Source: an uncultured Aquimarina sp. (lineage in GTDB: Bacteria > Bacteroidota > Bacteroidia > Flavobacteriales > Flavobacteriaceae). Taken from it: a stretch of DNA of 64,000 nt. Under the pieces are notes generated by a model, which was not told the origin of the DNA, made no database searches, and saw only the letters and a program-made list of their open reading frames with translations. Made by a program: the position numbers and the translations under genes. The stretch is from the NCBI GenBank assembly GCA_947489685.1, contig CANLEM010000006.1, positions 1 through 64,000 on the forward strand, in the 5' to 3' direction. Positions 1-9,391 of this stretch are shown here, in pieces; positions within the stretch are counted from its first letter, which is position 1; the number at the start of each line of letters is the position of its first letter.

Positions 1-1701
1 ACTGTTGAAGATACTAATGGTTGTGTTTCAACTTCTTCGGCAACATATACGATTACTGTAAATGCCTTACCAATTGCCGCACCAATTACTGGTCCAACCG
101 AAGTTTGTATAGGAAGTACGATAGATTTAACCGAGGGCACTACCGGTACTATCATTTGGAACTCATCGGATACCGGAGTAGCTACTATAGATGGTTCAGG
201 AGTTGTTACTCCTGTTACCGCTGGGACTACCGATATCACCTATACTGTTGAAGATACAAATGGTTGTGTTTCAACTTCTTCGGCAACATATACGATTACT
301 GTAAATGCCTTGCCAATTGCCGCACCAATTACCGGTCCAACCGAGGTATGTATAGGAAGTACTATAGATTTAACCGAAGGTACTACCGGTACTATCATTT
401 GGAGTTCATCGGATACCGGAGTAGCCACTATAGATGGTTCAGGAGTTGTTACTGGCGTAAGTGTAGGAACTACTGATATCACCTATACTGTTGAAGATGC
501 CAATGGATGTGTTTCAACTTCTTCGGCTACATATACGATTACTGCAAACGCCTTACCGATCGCCGCACCAATTACTGGTCCTACCGAAGTTTGTATAGGA
601 AGTACGATAGATTTAACCGAAGGTACTACCGGCACTATCGTTTGGAGTTCATCAGATACGGGAGTAGCTACTGTAGATGGTTCAGGAGTTATTACTGGCG
701 TAAGTGCAGGAACTACCGATATCACCTATACTGTTGAAGATACTAATGGTTGTGTTTCAACTTCTTCGGCAACATATACGATTACTGTAAACGCCTTGCC
801 AGTTGCTGCACCAATTACAGGTCCTACCGAAGTTTGTATAGGAAGTACGATAGATTTAACCGAAGGTACTACCGGTACTATCGTTTGGAGTTCATCGGAT
901 ACCGGAGTAGCCACTATAGATGGTTCAGGAGTTGTTACTCCTGTTACAGCAGGGACTACCGATATCACCTATACTGTTGAAGATACAAATGGTTGTGTTT
1001 CAACTTCTTCGGCGACATATACGATTACTGTAAACGCCTTACCAATTGCCGCACCAATTACCGGTCCTACCGAGGTTTGTATAGGAAGTACGATAGATTT
1101 AACCGAAGGTACTACCGGTACTATCGTTTGGAGTTCATCGGATACCGAAGTGGCTACTATAGATGGTTCAGGAGTTGTCACTCCAGTTACCGCGGGAACA
1201 ACTGATATCACCTATACTGTTGAAGATGCCAATGGATGTGTTTCAACTTCTTCGGCAGCATATACGATTACTGTAAATGCCTTACCAATTGCCGCACCAA
1301 TTACTGGTCCTACCGAAGTTTGTATAGGAAGTACGATAGATTTAACCGAAGGTACTACCGGTACTATCGTTTGGAGTTCATCGGATACTGGAGTGGCTAC
1401 TATAGATGGTTCAGGAGTTGTTACTCCAGTTACCGCGGGAACAACTGATATCACCTATACTGTTGAGGATACTAATGGATGTGTTTCAACTTCTTCGGCA
1501 GCATATACGATTACTGTAAATGCATTACCAATTGCCGCAGCAATTACTGGTCCTACCGAAGTTTGTATAGGAAGTACGATAGATTTAACCGAAGGTACTA
1601 CCGGTACTATCATTTGGAGTTCATCGGATACCGGAGTGGCTACTATAGCTGGTTCAGGAGTTGTTACTGGCGTAAGTGTAGGAACAACTGATATCACCTA
1701 T
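1..1701 (+). repeat. Seven tandem 243-bp coding repeats
   Basis: Unit boundaries marked by ACTGTTGAAGAT fall at 1, 244, 487, 730, 973, 1216 and 1459, with a diverging eighth start at 1702. The period is exactly 243 bp (81 codons) throughout, with no indels. Units differ by scattered, mostly synonymous substitutions and by a few residue swaps, for example GVSVGTT versus PVTAGTT. The array continues left of the window. Confidence 0.95.
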
Positions 1702-3978
1702 ACTGTTGAAGATGTTAATGGTTGTGTTTCTTTGCCTTCAGCAGGATATACAGTTACCATAAATCCTTTACCGCTTGTTATAAGTTTGCCTATTGATACG
1801 ATTTGTAGTGATATAGCATTAAATCATGATTTAACAACAGATATAGACTTAACAGGAGGTACTTTTAGTTGGTTAGCTCTGGATAATCCTAATGTAACAG
1901 GAGAAACTACGACAGCCTCTACAGCTACAAGTATTACTGATGTATTGATCAATACATCAGGATCGATACAAACAATTGTTTATACAATTACTCCTAGAAG
2001 TGTTGATGGCTGTGCTGGAAGCGATTATACATATACGGTTACCGTACTACCTAGAGCAGAATTGATAGTTTCAAAAACGGCTTTACCTTCTGCAGATGGA
2101 GCGTATGATACTTTGGGAGAAATAGTTAATTATGAGATTACCATTCAAAACCCAAATGAGGTAGATGTAAATAATATTATTATAACAGATAACAATGCTG
2201 ATTCAATTAGTGCAACAGATATTCCGGTATTAGCAGGAAATTCTTCTATAACAATAACAGCTACTCATAATATTACACAACAGGATTTAGATAATGGAAC
2301 TGTAACTAATCTATTAACAGCTGAAGGAACCGATCCTTGCGGAACTCCAGTTACCGATACATCAGATGATCCTAATACTGCAACTCCTAATGATCCAACT
2401 ATTTTAGTGTTGAATCAGATTTCGGAAATGAGCCTTATCAAATCTGCAGATGTTGCACCAGATGGTTTATGGGATGAGGTAGGCGAAGTAATTACATATA
2501 CCTTATTATTGACAAATACAGGAAATGTTACATTAACCAATGTCTCTATTTCTGATAATAACGCAAATGTTGGTAGCGTAAATCCTAATAATGTGGCAAT
2601 GATTTTACCGGGTGAAACAGTAACGATAACGGCTAGTCATACCATTACGCAATCAGATTTAAATACAGGTAGTGTGGCGAATACAGCTTCTGTAACTGCC
2701 GAGGACCCAAATGGACAGCCCGTTTCAGATTTATCTGATGATCCTAATAATCCAGAGGATATAGATACTAATGGAAATGGAAACCCAGATGACATAACAA
2801 TTACAAGTACCCCACAATTCGCGTCATTAGATATAATAAAAACTGTAGAAAATAGAACCTATACAGCTATTGGAGATGTTTTAGAATATACTTTTGAAAT
2901 AACAAACACTAGTAATGTTACCTTGTTTGATATTACTGTTGATGACCCGATGGTGGCTTTTGTGACCCCTAATTCGATAGCCTCACTTTCTCCCGGAGCT
3001 TCATTTACTGTAAATGCGAATTATACAATAGTTGCACAAGATCTTACTAATGAAATTGTAGTAAATACTGCAATAGCTAATGCATTTTTGCCAGATAGAT
3101 CAACCTCTATTTCAGAAGATTCTGATGATCCTAATGACCCTACAAATATCGATTTGGATGGTGATGGAGATTTTGATGATCCGACCATAAGCTTTTTGGA
3201 TACAGATGGCGATGGTATACCTAATATAGAGGACTTTGATGATGATAATGATGGGATTACTGATACAGAAGAACAGAACGGAGATCCTTTGTTAGACACA
3301 GATGGAGATGGTATTATTGATAGTTTGGATCTTGATGCCGATGGAGATGGTATCTATGATTATATAGAAGCAGGACATAATGGAGTTGATTCTGATGGCG
3401 ATGGAACCTTAGATGGTCCTTTTGGAGATGATGGAATCCCTAATGGTGTACAAGATAATCCAGACAGTGGCCAAGTAAATTATAAACCGCAAGATACGGA
3501 TGGGGATGGTGTTGATGATTTCCAGGATATAGATGATGATAATGATGGTCTTTTAACCGAGGACGAAAATCCAGATCCAAATGGAGATATGGTTCCCGAT
3601 GATGCATTTGATTCTGATGGAGATGGTATTCCAGATTATTTAGAACCTAACAATTTTGATCCTAATGCCGAAGATGATATCGAAGTGTTTAATGCGGTGA
3701 CTCCAAATGGAGATGGGGATCACGATGTGTTGACTATTGCTAATATCGAAAAATTCCCAGATAATGAGTTGAATATATTTAATAGGTGGGGAGTGTTGGT
3801 TTATGAAGCTCGAGGGTATGGGCAAAACGGTCAATATTTTAGAGGAGAGTCTAATGGTCGGGCTACTTTTAATAAAGAGAAGCAGTTACCCGTAGGTACT
3901 TACTTTTATATACTTACATATACAAAAAATAGCGGTGAGAACGTAAAGAGGTCAGGTTATATATACATCAATAGATAG
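1..3978 (+). CDS. Giant Ig-like repeat surface adhesin with T9SS type B sorting domain (5' partial)
   Basis: The frame is open from base 1 and ends at a TAG at 3976-3978, so the start lies upstream of the window; 1325 residues are visible. From the window start there are seven 81-residue Ig-like (BIG2/PKD-like) repeats, each with two cysteines (VCIG and NGCVS). A degenerate Ig-like unit follows at about 1702-2040. Three DUF11/DUF7507-like repeats come next at about 2050-3100, then an Asp-rich thrombospondin type 3-like calcium-binding stretch (DTDGDGIPN type) at about 3120-3650. A gliding-motility-associated C-terminal domain (TPNGDGDHD, then FNRWGVLVYE) ends the protein at about 3680-3975. 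That architecture fits a secreted, cell-surface SprB-like adhesin exported by T9SS. The PorP/SprF-like gene starts 55 bp downstream. The adhesin role is inferred; the export signal is strong. Confidence 0.88.
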   Translation, partial: TVEDTNGCVSTSSATYTITVNALPIAAPITGPTEVCIGSTIDLTEGTTGTIIWNSSDTGVATIDGSGVVTPVTAGTTDITYTVEDTNGCVSTSSATYTITVNALPIAAPITGPTEVCIGSTIDLTEGTTGTIIWSSSDTGVATIDGSGVVTGVSVGTTDITYTVEDANGCVSTSSATYTITANALPIAAPITGPTEVCIGSTIDLTEGTTGTIVWSSSDTGVATVDGSGVITGVSAGTTDITYTVEDTNGCVSTSSATYTITVNALPVAAPITGPTEVCIGSTIDLTEGTTGTIVWSSSDTGVATIDGSGVVTPVTAGTTDITYTVEDTNGCVSTSSATYTITVNALPIAAPITGPTEVCIGSTIDLTEGTTGTIVWSSSDTEVATIDGSGVVTPVTAGTTDITYTVEDANGCVSTSSAAYTITVNALPIAAPITGPTEVCIGSTIDLTEGTTGTIVWSSSDTGVATIDGSGVVTPVTAGTTDITYTVEDTNGCVSTSSAAYTITVNALPIAAAITGPTEVCIGSTIDLTEGTTGTIIWSSSDTGVATIAGSGVVTGVSVGTTDITYTVEDVNGCVSLPSAGYTVTINPLPLVISLPIDTICSDIALNHDLTTDIDLTGGTFSWLALDNPNVTGETTTASTATSITDVLINTSGSIQTIVYTITPRSVDGCAGSDYTYTVTVLPRAELIVSKTALPSADGAYDTLGEIVNYEITIQNPNEVDVNNIIITDNNADSISATDIPVLAGNSSITITATHNITQQDLDNGTVTNLLTAEGTDPCGTPVTDTSDDPNTATPNDPTILVLNQISEMSLIKSADVAPDGLWDEVGEVITYTLLLTNTGNVTLTNVSISDNNANVGSVNPNNVAMILPGETVTITASHTITQSDLNTGSVANTASVTAEDPNGQPVSDLSDDPNNPEDIDTNGNGNPDDITITSTPQFASLDIIKTVENRTYTAIGDVLEYTFEITNTSNVTLFDITVDDPMVAFVTPNSIASLSPGASFTVNANYTIVAQDLTNEIVVNTAIANAFLPDRSTSISEDSDDPNDPTNIDLDGDGDFDDPTISFLDTDGDGIPNIEDFDDDNDGITDTEEQNGDPLLDTDGDGIIDSLDLDADGDGIYDYIEAGHNGVDSDGDGTLDGPFGDDGIPNGVQDNPDSGQVNYKPQDTDGDGVDDFQDIDDDNDGLLTEDENPDPNGDMVPDDAFDSDGDGIPDYLEPNNFDPNAEDDIEVFNAVTPNGDGDHDVLTIANIEKFPDNELNIFNRWGVLVYEARGYGQNGQYFRGESNGRATFNKEKQLPVGTYFYILTYTKNSGENVKRSGYIYINR

Positions 3979-4033
3979 AAAATGAATTTTTAAGGACTTT
4001 TTTGTGAAGTTTTAAAGATATAAACCCAATGAA

Positions 4034-4984
4034 ATGAACAAAGCTTATTTAATAGCACTTATTTTATTTATTCTGACATTAACAAAGGTTGAAGCTCAAC
4101 AAGATGCGCAATACACCCAATACATGTATAATACAATTAGTGTTAATCCTGCTTATGCTGGTTCTAGAGAAGCAATAAGCATAACCGGTTTATATAGAAA
4201 TCAATGGGTAGGAATAGATGGAGCGCCAGTTACTCAAACTTTAAATGTACATTCCCCTATTGGTGAATCAAACAAAATAGGTCTTGGACTTTCTATTGTT
4301 AATGATAAAATTGGGCCAACACAAGAGACATACTTTGATATTGATTTCTCGTATACAATAAATACTTCAGCAACAGGAAAATTAGCCTTTGGTGTAAAGG
4401 CAGGAGGGCACCTATTGGATGTCAATTTTCAGGATTTAAATCAATATACAAATACCGATATTCTTTTAAATACCAATGTGGATAATAAATTCTCTCCTAA
4501 CGTTGGCGTAGGGATCTACTATCATACCGAGAAATTGTATTTAGGAGTATCCGCACCTAATCTTTTAGAAACACAACATTTTGACGAATCAGGAGGTGAT
4601 AACAGTAGTGCTTTATCTTTTTTGGCCGAAGAAAGAATTAATTTTTACTTAATCGGGGGTTATGTTTTTGACATTAATGAAAGTTTAAAACTCAAACCAG
4701 CAGTCCTGTTTAAAGGTGTTTCTGGAGCTCCGCTTCAGGCTGATATATCTGCAAATTTTTTATTTAAGGATAAGTTTACTTTGGGAGCTGCGTATCGATG
4801 GAGTGCCGCACTTAGTGTTCTTACCGGGTTTCAGGTTTCTGACGAAATAATGTTAGGGTTTGCATATGATTGGGAAACTACTGCATTAGGTAATACAGAG
4901 TTCAATGCTGGGTCTTTCGAATTTTTTCTGCGATACGAAATATTTAAGAAAACCGAACGAATTTTATACCCAAGGTTTTTCTAA
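4034..4984 (+). CDS. PorP/SprF family type IX secretion membrane protein
   Basis: This 316-residue protein has a signal peptide (MNKAYLIALILFILTLTKVEA) and then the family's characteristic opening with QYTQYMYNTISVNPAYAGSR. The rest alternates as expected for an outer-membrane beta barrel and ends with an aromatic residue. Members are known partners for export or surface attachment of T9SS cargo with type B C-terminal domains; in Flavobacterium johnsoniae sprF sits directly behind sprB. Here it lies directly behind a giant adhesin with that domain and 15 bp before an OmpA-family gene, so the three are probably one transcription unit. The specific pairing is inferred from position. Confidence 0.88.
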   Translation: MNKAYLIALILFILTLTKVEAQQDAQYTQYMYNTISVNPAYAGSREAISITGLYRNQWVGIDGAPVTQTLNVHSPIGESNKIGLGLSIVNDKIGPTQETYFDIDFSYTINTSATGKLAFGVKAGGHLLDVNFQDLNQYTNTDILLNTNVDNKFSPNVGVGIYYHTEKLYLGVSAPNLLETQHFDESGGDNSSALSFLAEERINFYLIGGYVFDINESLKLKPAVLFKGVSGAPLQADISANFLFKDKFTLGAAYRWSAALSVLTGFQVSDEIMLGFAYDWETTALGNTEFNAGSFEFFLRYEIFKKTERILYPRFF

Positions 4985-4999
4985 ACAAGATCAAAACTT

Positions 5000-6967
5000 A
5001 TGATAGGATATACTAAAATATTATTTTTCATTTTTTTACTACTAGGTTGTGCGGTTTTCTCGCAGAGTTCCTCGCTAAAAAAAGCAAATAAAGATTTTGA
5101 AAACTACGCCTATAAAGATGCAATAAAAAAGTATGAAGAAATAGTATCAAAAGGAGAAGCTACATTTGATATTTATCAAAAACTAGGTGATGCTTATTAT
5201 TATAATTCGGATCTAGAAAATGCTTCTAAATGGTATGAAAAAATGATTACCAAAAAAAGTCAATTACAAGAGGAGGGAAAGGATACTTTGGATATTAGTT
5301 TTGAACATTATTTTCGTGTGTTTCAATCATTAAAATACCTGAAACGTTATAATGAAGCAGATCAATTAATGGCAAAGGTAAAAGAACAATCATATGATGA
5401 TTCAAGACTAGTAAAGCTGATAGAAAACCCAGAGTATTTAAAAGATATCGCTGTTCAATCGGGGAGGTACGATATAGAAAATTTGTCAAAAAATTCGTTA
5501 TATACCGATTTTGCACCTTCGATATATCAAGATAAATTAGTGTTTTCCTCAGCGAGAGGTAAATCTAGATCTAATAAGAGCAATAATCAATGGACTAAAC
5601 AAGCGTATTTAAATTTATTTAGTTATTCATTAAAAGATACACTAGGTTTTTCTTTTCCTAAGGAGTTTTCAAAAAAATTAAGTTCTAGACTTCACGAGTC
5701 TACCAGTTCATTTAATACTGAAGGAACGGTCGTTTATTTTACTAGAAATAATATTACAAAGTCTAAACTGAAAAAAGATTCTCTTGGAGTAAGTAGATTG
5801 AGGATAATGCGAGCAAAATTAGATAACGAATCTCAATGGTCGCTTATAGAGGATCTTCCATTTAATAATGATAATTATTCGGTTGCACACCCCTCACTTA
5901 GTGCTGATGGTAAAAAATTATATTTTGTTTCTGATATGCCCGGTGGGTATGGTATGTCTGATCTGTACGAAGTAGATGTATTTGAAAGCGGAAGCTATGG
6001 AGAGCCCCGAAATCTAGGACCAAAAATTAATACAGAAGGAAGAGATACTTTTCCTTTTATTAGCGCAAATGGAGATTTGTATTTTGCTTCTGATGGACAT
6101 TTAGGGTTGGGAGGATTAGATATTTTTACCGTAGTTTCTGAGAATAATGATGTAAAAATTTATAATGTAGGAGAACCGGTAAATAGTTATGCAGATGATA
6201 TTACTTTTATTATAGATGATCAAAATCGTACCGGTTTTTTTGCTTCTAATCGTGTAGGAGGAAGAGGAGATGATGATATCTATAGTTTTATAGAAAATAT
6301 ACCATTAGTTACTAGTTGCGAAGGGATCATAAGCGGTAGGGTTGTAGATTTAGAGACCGGTAAAGAAATCATTGAAGCTTTGATTACAATTAGAGATGAG
6401 AATGACATTATTGTCTTTTCAGGTAAAACCGATGAAAAAGGAGAATTTGCAGATAGCTTTGATTGTGGTAATAAAGAATATAAGGTTATTATACAAAAAG
6501 ATAATTATGATCAAGTTATAGAGAATGTTTTTGTGAGTAGAGAAAAATCGACAATTTCTGGAGTTTTTAAACTTAAGAGTAATATTCCTGCAAAAGGTGT
6601 AGATCTGGCAAAAATATTAGATTTAAAACCAATATATTTTTCGTCAAATAAAGCTTTAATTCTTGGAAAAACTGCCGAAGAATTAGATAAGGTAGTATCT
6701 TTTATGAAAAAATACTCTTCGATACGAATTGAAATTGGGTCACATACGGATAGTAAAGGGAGTGATGCTTATAATATGAAACTATCAAAAAGAAGAGCGG
6801 TCTCGACAGCCAATTATATCATTAGTAAAGGTGTTGATCCTATACGCGTAAAAAGTAGAGGGTATGGTGAAACGTTATTAATCAATACATGTGGTAATGG
6901 TGTAAAATGTAGTAAAGAACAGCATGCTCAAAACAGAAGAAGCGAGTTTATCGTTACCGAAAATTAG
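5000..6967 (+). CDS. OmpA-family protein with TPR and PD40 repeats
   Basis: This 655-residue exported protein has, in order, a signal peptide (residues 1-21), TPR-like helices at about 25-130, PD40/WD40-like beta-propeller strands at about 295-430 (SADGKKLYFVSD, then SANGDLYFASD), a carboxypeptidase-regulatory-like beta-sandwich at about 438-525, and a C-terminal OmpA peptidoglycan-binding domain at about 543-650 (IEIGSHTDSKG, SKRRA). This is the layout of the PorE/SprE-neighbourhood OmpA proteins that couple T9SS to peptidoglycan. It follows the porP/sprF-like gene by 15 bp. A role anchoring the adhesin export complex is inferred from context. Confidence 0.87.
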   Translation: MIGYTKILFFIFLLLGCAVFSQSSSLKKANKDFENYAYKDAIKKYEEIVSKGEATFDIYQKLGDAYYYNSDLENASKWYEKMITKKSQLQEEGKDTLDISFEHYFRVFQSLKYLKRYNEADQLMAKVKEQSYDDSRLVKLIENPEYLKDIAVQSGRYDIENLSKNSLYTDFAPSIYQDKLVFSSARGKSRSNKSNNQWTKQAYLNLFSYSLKDTLGFSFPKEFSKKLSSRLHESTSSFNTEGTVVYFTRNNITKSKLKKDSLGVSRLRIMRAKLDNESQWSLIEDLPFNNDNYSVAHPSLSADGKKLYFVSDMPGGYGMSDLYEVDVFESGSYGEPRNLGPKINTEGRDTFPFISANGDLYFASDGHLGLGGLDIFTVVSENNDVKIYNVGEPVNSYADDITFIIDDQNRTGFFASNRVGGRGDDDIYSFIENIPLVTSCEGIISGRVVDLETGKEIIEALITIRDENDIIVFSGKTDEKGEFADSFDCGNKEYKVIIQKDNYDQVIENVFVSREKSTISGVFKLKSNIPAKGVDLAKILDLKPIYFSSNKALILGKTAEELDKVVSFMKKYSSIRIEIGSHTDSKGSDAYNMKLSKRRAVSTANYIISKGVDPIRVKSRGYGETLLINTCGNGVKCSKEQHAQNRRSEFIVTEN

Positions 6968-6998
6968 AAACCTCTGTAATCCTTATGAGATGTGCTTT

Positions 6999-7424
6999 TT
7001 AATTAGTTGTATCGCTAAGGTCAGAAAGTATAAGATGCGTAGTCGGTTCACCATAAATTATTAGTTTATCTATAAATTTTTGTAGATGAATTTGATCAAC
7101 TACGATTGCCTTAAGAAAAATATTGTAGTTACCTGTTACTCGATATAGTTCTTTAATCTCTACTAAGCTATTCCATTCTTTAGAAAACTGTTCTAGTTTA
7201 CCGCTATGTAATTTTAGCATGATAAAAACCTCTAATCCATACCCTAATTTGGCATGATCCAGAACTACTCCGTACTTTTTTATGATTTGTTCATCTTCCA
7301 TTTTTTTAATACGTTCTCGTACAGAAGAAGGCGATAACCCTATTGTATTACCTAATTGCACATAGCTCACTTTAGAATTTTGAGCAAGAGCATCAATTAT
7401 TTTTAAATCTAGCGAATCTACCAT
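6999..7424 (-). CDS. Lrp/AsnC family transcriptional regulator
   Basis: At 141 residues this is the usual size for a single-HTH Lrp/AsnC regulator. The N-terminal winged HTH is visible (MVDSLDLKIIDALAQNSKVS, then GLSPSSVRERIKKME), followed by the RAM ligand-binding domain with the VTGNYNIFLKAI strand. Such proteins sense amino acids or small metabolites as octamers. The gene is divergent from the TauE-family exporter, with about 105 bp between the chosen starts, so it may control that exporter as well as itself; this is inference. It converges on the OmpA-family gene with a 31-bp gap and no clear terminator. Confidence 0.92.
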   Translation of the reverse strand: MVDSLDLKIIDALAQNSKVSYVQLGNTIGLSPSSVRERIKKMEDEQIIKKYGVVLDHAKLGYGLEVFIMLKLHSGKLEQFSKEWNSLVEIKELYRVTGNYNIFLKAIVVDQIHLQKFIDKLIIYGEPTTHLILSDLSDTTN

Positions 7425-7529
7425 GTATATTTTGGTTTTATGTAAAAATAAGAATTTTTACTTGGTAAAAATATAAAAAAACGATGGATTCAACTTTTGG
7501 TTAAGATCGCCCAGAAGTACCTTTGCTGC

Positions 7530-8246
7530 ATGGATGTTTTTATAATTGTTTTGGTTTTGGGAGTTTTTATTGGGTTTTTTATTCAAACTATTCTTGGATT
7601 TGGAGGTTCATTGGTTGCATTGCCGATTTTGCTTTATACTATGTCCTTGTCCGAGGCAATAGCATATTTATCAATTTTTTATATGTTATCAAGTATTTAT
7701 TTAATGCAAAAAGAATGGCAACATATCGATAAGGCTTTGTTGAAAAAAATGACATTATCTTCATTAATCGGTGTTGCCATAGGGATTCTAATATTAAGTT
7801 TTGCAAAGCCTCTCGTATTAAAAAAAGCATTAGGCCTGTTTATTGTTTTGTATGTAGTTTATAAATTAAAATCCAACAAATCATTTGCACTTCATGGTAA
7901 TGTACAGTTTGTACTAGGGTTACTGGGAGGCTTTTTTTCGGGGCTATTTTCTACTGGAGGACCATTATATGTTGTAGTAGTAAATGCATCTACTCCTAAT
8001 GTACATACATTTAGGGCTACCATGTTTGGTATTTTGGCGTTGGTTACATTTGCTAGAATCCCTTTATTAGCTGTTGGAGGTATGCTTAGGAGTGAACAAT
8101 TTATGTATGCATTAATAGTACTTCCTTTTTTTATGATGTCTTTATTCCTGGGTAAATGGGCTTATAAGTTGATTAATAAAACTTTTTTGAGTAAAATGAT
8201 TATGCTTATTTTACTAATGTCTGGTATTGCTTTATTAGTAAAGTAA
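7530..8246 (+). CDS. TauE/SafE family membrane exporter
   Basis: I chose the ATG at 7530 (238 residues, beginning MDVFIIVLVLGVFIGFF) over a TTG at 7497, because the ATG puts the first membrane helix at the N terminus as usual in the family. The protein is almost entirely hydrophobic, with about seven or eight helices. It carries the family's two glycine-rich motifs, QTILGFGGSLVALP near residue 20 and GGFFSGLFSTGGPLYVV near 140. TauE/SafE members export sulfite, sulfoacetate or other small organic anions; the substrate here cannot be read. The divergent Lrp-type gene may regulate it. Confidence 0.85.
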   Translation: MDVFIIVLVLGVFIGFFIQTILGFGGSLVALPILLYTMSLSEAIAYLSIFYMLSSIYLMQKEWQHIDKALLKKMTLSSLIGVAIGILILSFAKPLVLKKALGLFIVLYVVYKLKSNKSFALHGNVQFVLGLLGGFFSGLFSTGGPLYVVVVNASTPNVHTFRATMFGILALVTFARIPLLAVGGMLRSEQFMYALIVLPFFMMSLFLGKWAYKLINKTFLSKMIMLILLMSGIALLVK

Positions 8247-8277
8247 AACAAGCCGCGCAATCTGATAGCCTAAGTGA

Positions 8278-9324
8278 CTAAGGGTTTTTGTTTTTAATTT
8301 CTCCACGTACCATTTTACCAGAATCCGTAAGTTCGTCTTCGGTCCAATTACCTAATCCACTGGCTCCGGGTTTAAGAGCTGCAGAAAGCTCTTGTTTGTC
8401 TGCAATAGACCAGTTGCACCAGGATATTTTGTTTTGATCCAGAAAATCCCACCAAATTTGAGCTTCGTTTGCATCAATAGATCCGTCTCCGGATGCTTCG
8501 GTAATACCGTATTCTGTAACAAAAATAGGAAGTCCCGCATCTAGTGCTTTTTGTGCTTTATCTCTTAAAAATTGTTTATGAGTCGCCGCATAATAATGCA
8601 AAGTGTATGCAACATTAACATCATTGATCTCATTTCCGATCACTTCATCTACATCCTGAGACCATGTTCTGGTACCGCAAATAATCAAGTTGTCTGTATC
8701 ATGCTGTCTAATCGCAGCAATTACTTGTTCATGATAAGGTTTTAGAACATCGTTCCATGATACATTAAGAGGTTCATTGTATATTTCGTATATAATATTG
8801 GGTTTATCACCATATTTTTGAGCAACCTCAGAAAAAAAGGATTTTGCCTCGTCTATGTGATCCTCGGCATGATGACTATGCCAATCGATAATAACATAAA
8901 TGCCTTCTGCAATAGCTGCATCAATAACCGTGAATATTTTTTGTTTTTCAACTTCTCTATTGCTAAGATATCCATCACTATCTTCAACGCCCATGGCAGC
9001 TCTGATAATATTACAATCCCAATCTTCTTTTAACCACTTTACAGTTTCGGGAGTATAATATTGCCCAATCCATTGACTCCAAAATAGAGACATACCTCTT
9101 AATTGAATACTGTTGTTGTTTTTATCAACAATTCTATTTCCTGAAACTTGTAATAGACCGTATGCGTCTACAATTGATGAGTTTGTATTGGGATTACCTG
9201 TAGGCTCTTCGCTACCATCGCCGCCATCTTGATCGGTTTCGGGTAAAGTATCCGAATCAGACTCACAAGCCGTAGTTAACCAAAAGGTAAAAAAGAATAC
9301 AATTAATGTAGTAAAAATCCTCAT
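8278..9324 (-). CDS. GH5-family glycoside hydrolase lipoprotein (endoglucanase-like)
   Basis: The 348-residue protein opens with a lipoprotein signal peptide ending in WLTTAC, then a flexible Asp/Glu/Gly/Ser/Thr-rich linker to about residue 50. The catalytic barrel follows, with GH5 landmarks: RGMSLFW, the acid/base in YEIYNEPL (Glu near 183), a histidine pair in TLHYYAATH, and the nucleophile in FVTEYGI (Glu near 271). It looks like the GH5 subfamily 2 endoglucanases, so beta-1,4-glucan or a related marine glycan is the likely substrate. No SusC/SusD pair or other CAZyme is adjacent, so it is not in an obvious polysaccharide-utilisation locus. It is probably anchored in the outer membrane. 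Confidence 0.88.
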   Translation of the reverse strand: MRIFTTLIVFFFTFWLTTACESDSDTLPETDQDGGDGSEEPTGNPNTNSSIVDAYGLLQVSGNRIVDKNNNSIQLRGMSLFWSQWIGQYYTPETVKWLKEDWDCNIIRAAMGVEDSDGYLSNREVEKQKIFTVIDAAIAEGIYVIIDWHSHHAEDHIDEAKSFFSEVAQKYGDKPNIIYEIYNEPLNVSWNDVLKPYHEQVIAAIRQHDTDNLIICGTRTWSQDVDEVIGNEINDVNVAYTLHYYAATHKQFLRDKAQKALDAGLPIFVTEYGITEASGDGSIDANEAQIWWDFLDQNKISWCNWSIADKQELSAALKPGASGLGNWTEDELTDSGKMVRGEIKNKNP

Positions 9325-9391
9325 GTCATAAAATATCTAAATGCTACGTTGATAACGAGAAGATATTTTGTTTAGTGTAAGAATTGTTATT

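Noticed and set aside
240-1697. A series of about 80-residue open frames on the minus strand, one per 243-bp unit, and similar ones in a second + frame
   Set aside because: They repeat only because the coding repeat length is divisible by three; the real product is the long + frame with Ig-like domains.
1-1701. Tandem array as a possible CRISPR
   Set aside because: The units are 243 bp, coding, contiguous and lack spacers.
7497-7529. Eleven-codon N-terminal extension of the TauE gene from a TTG
   Set aside because: The ATG at 7530 gives the normal membrane start; the extension adds a Cys-rich stretch with no support.
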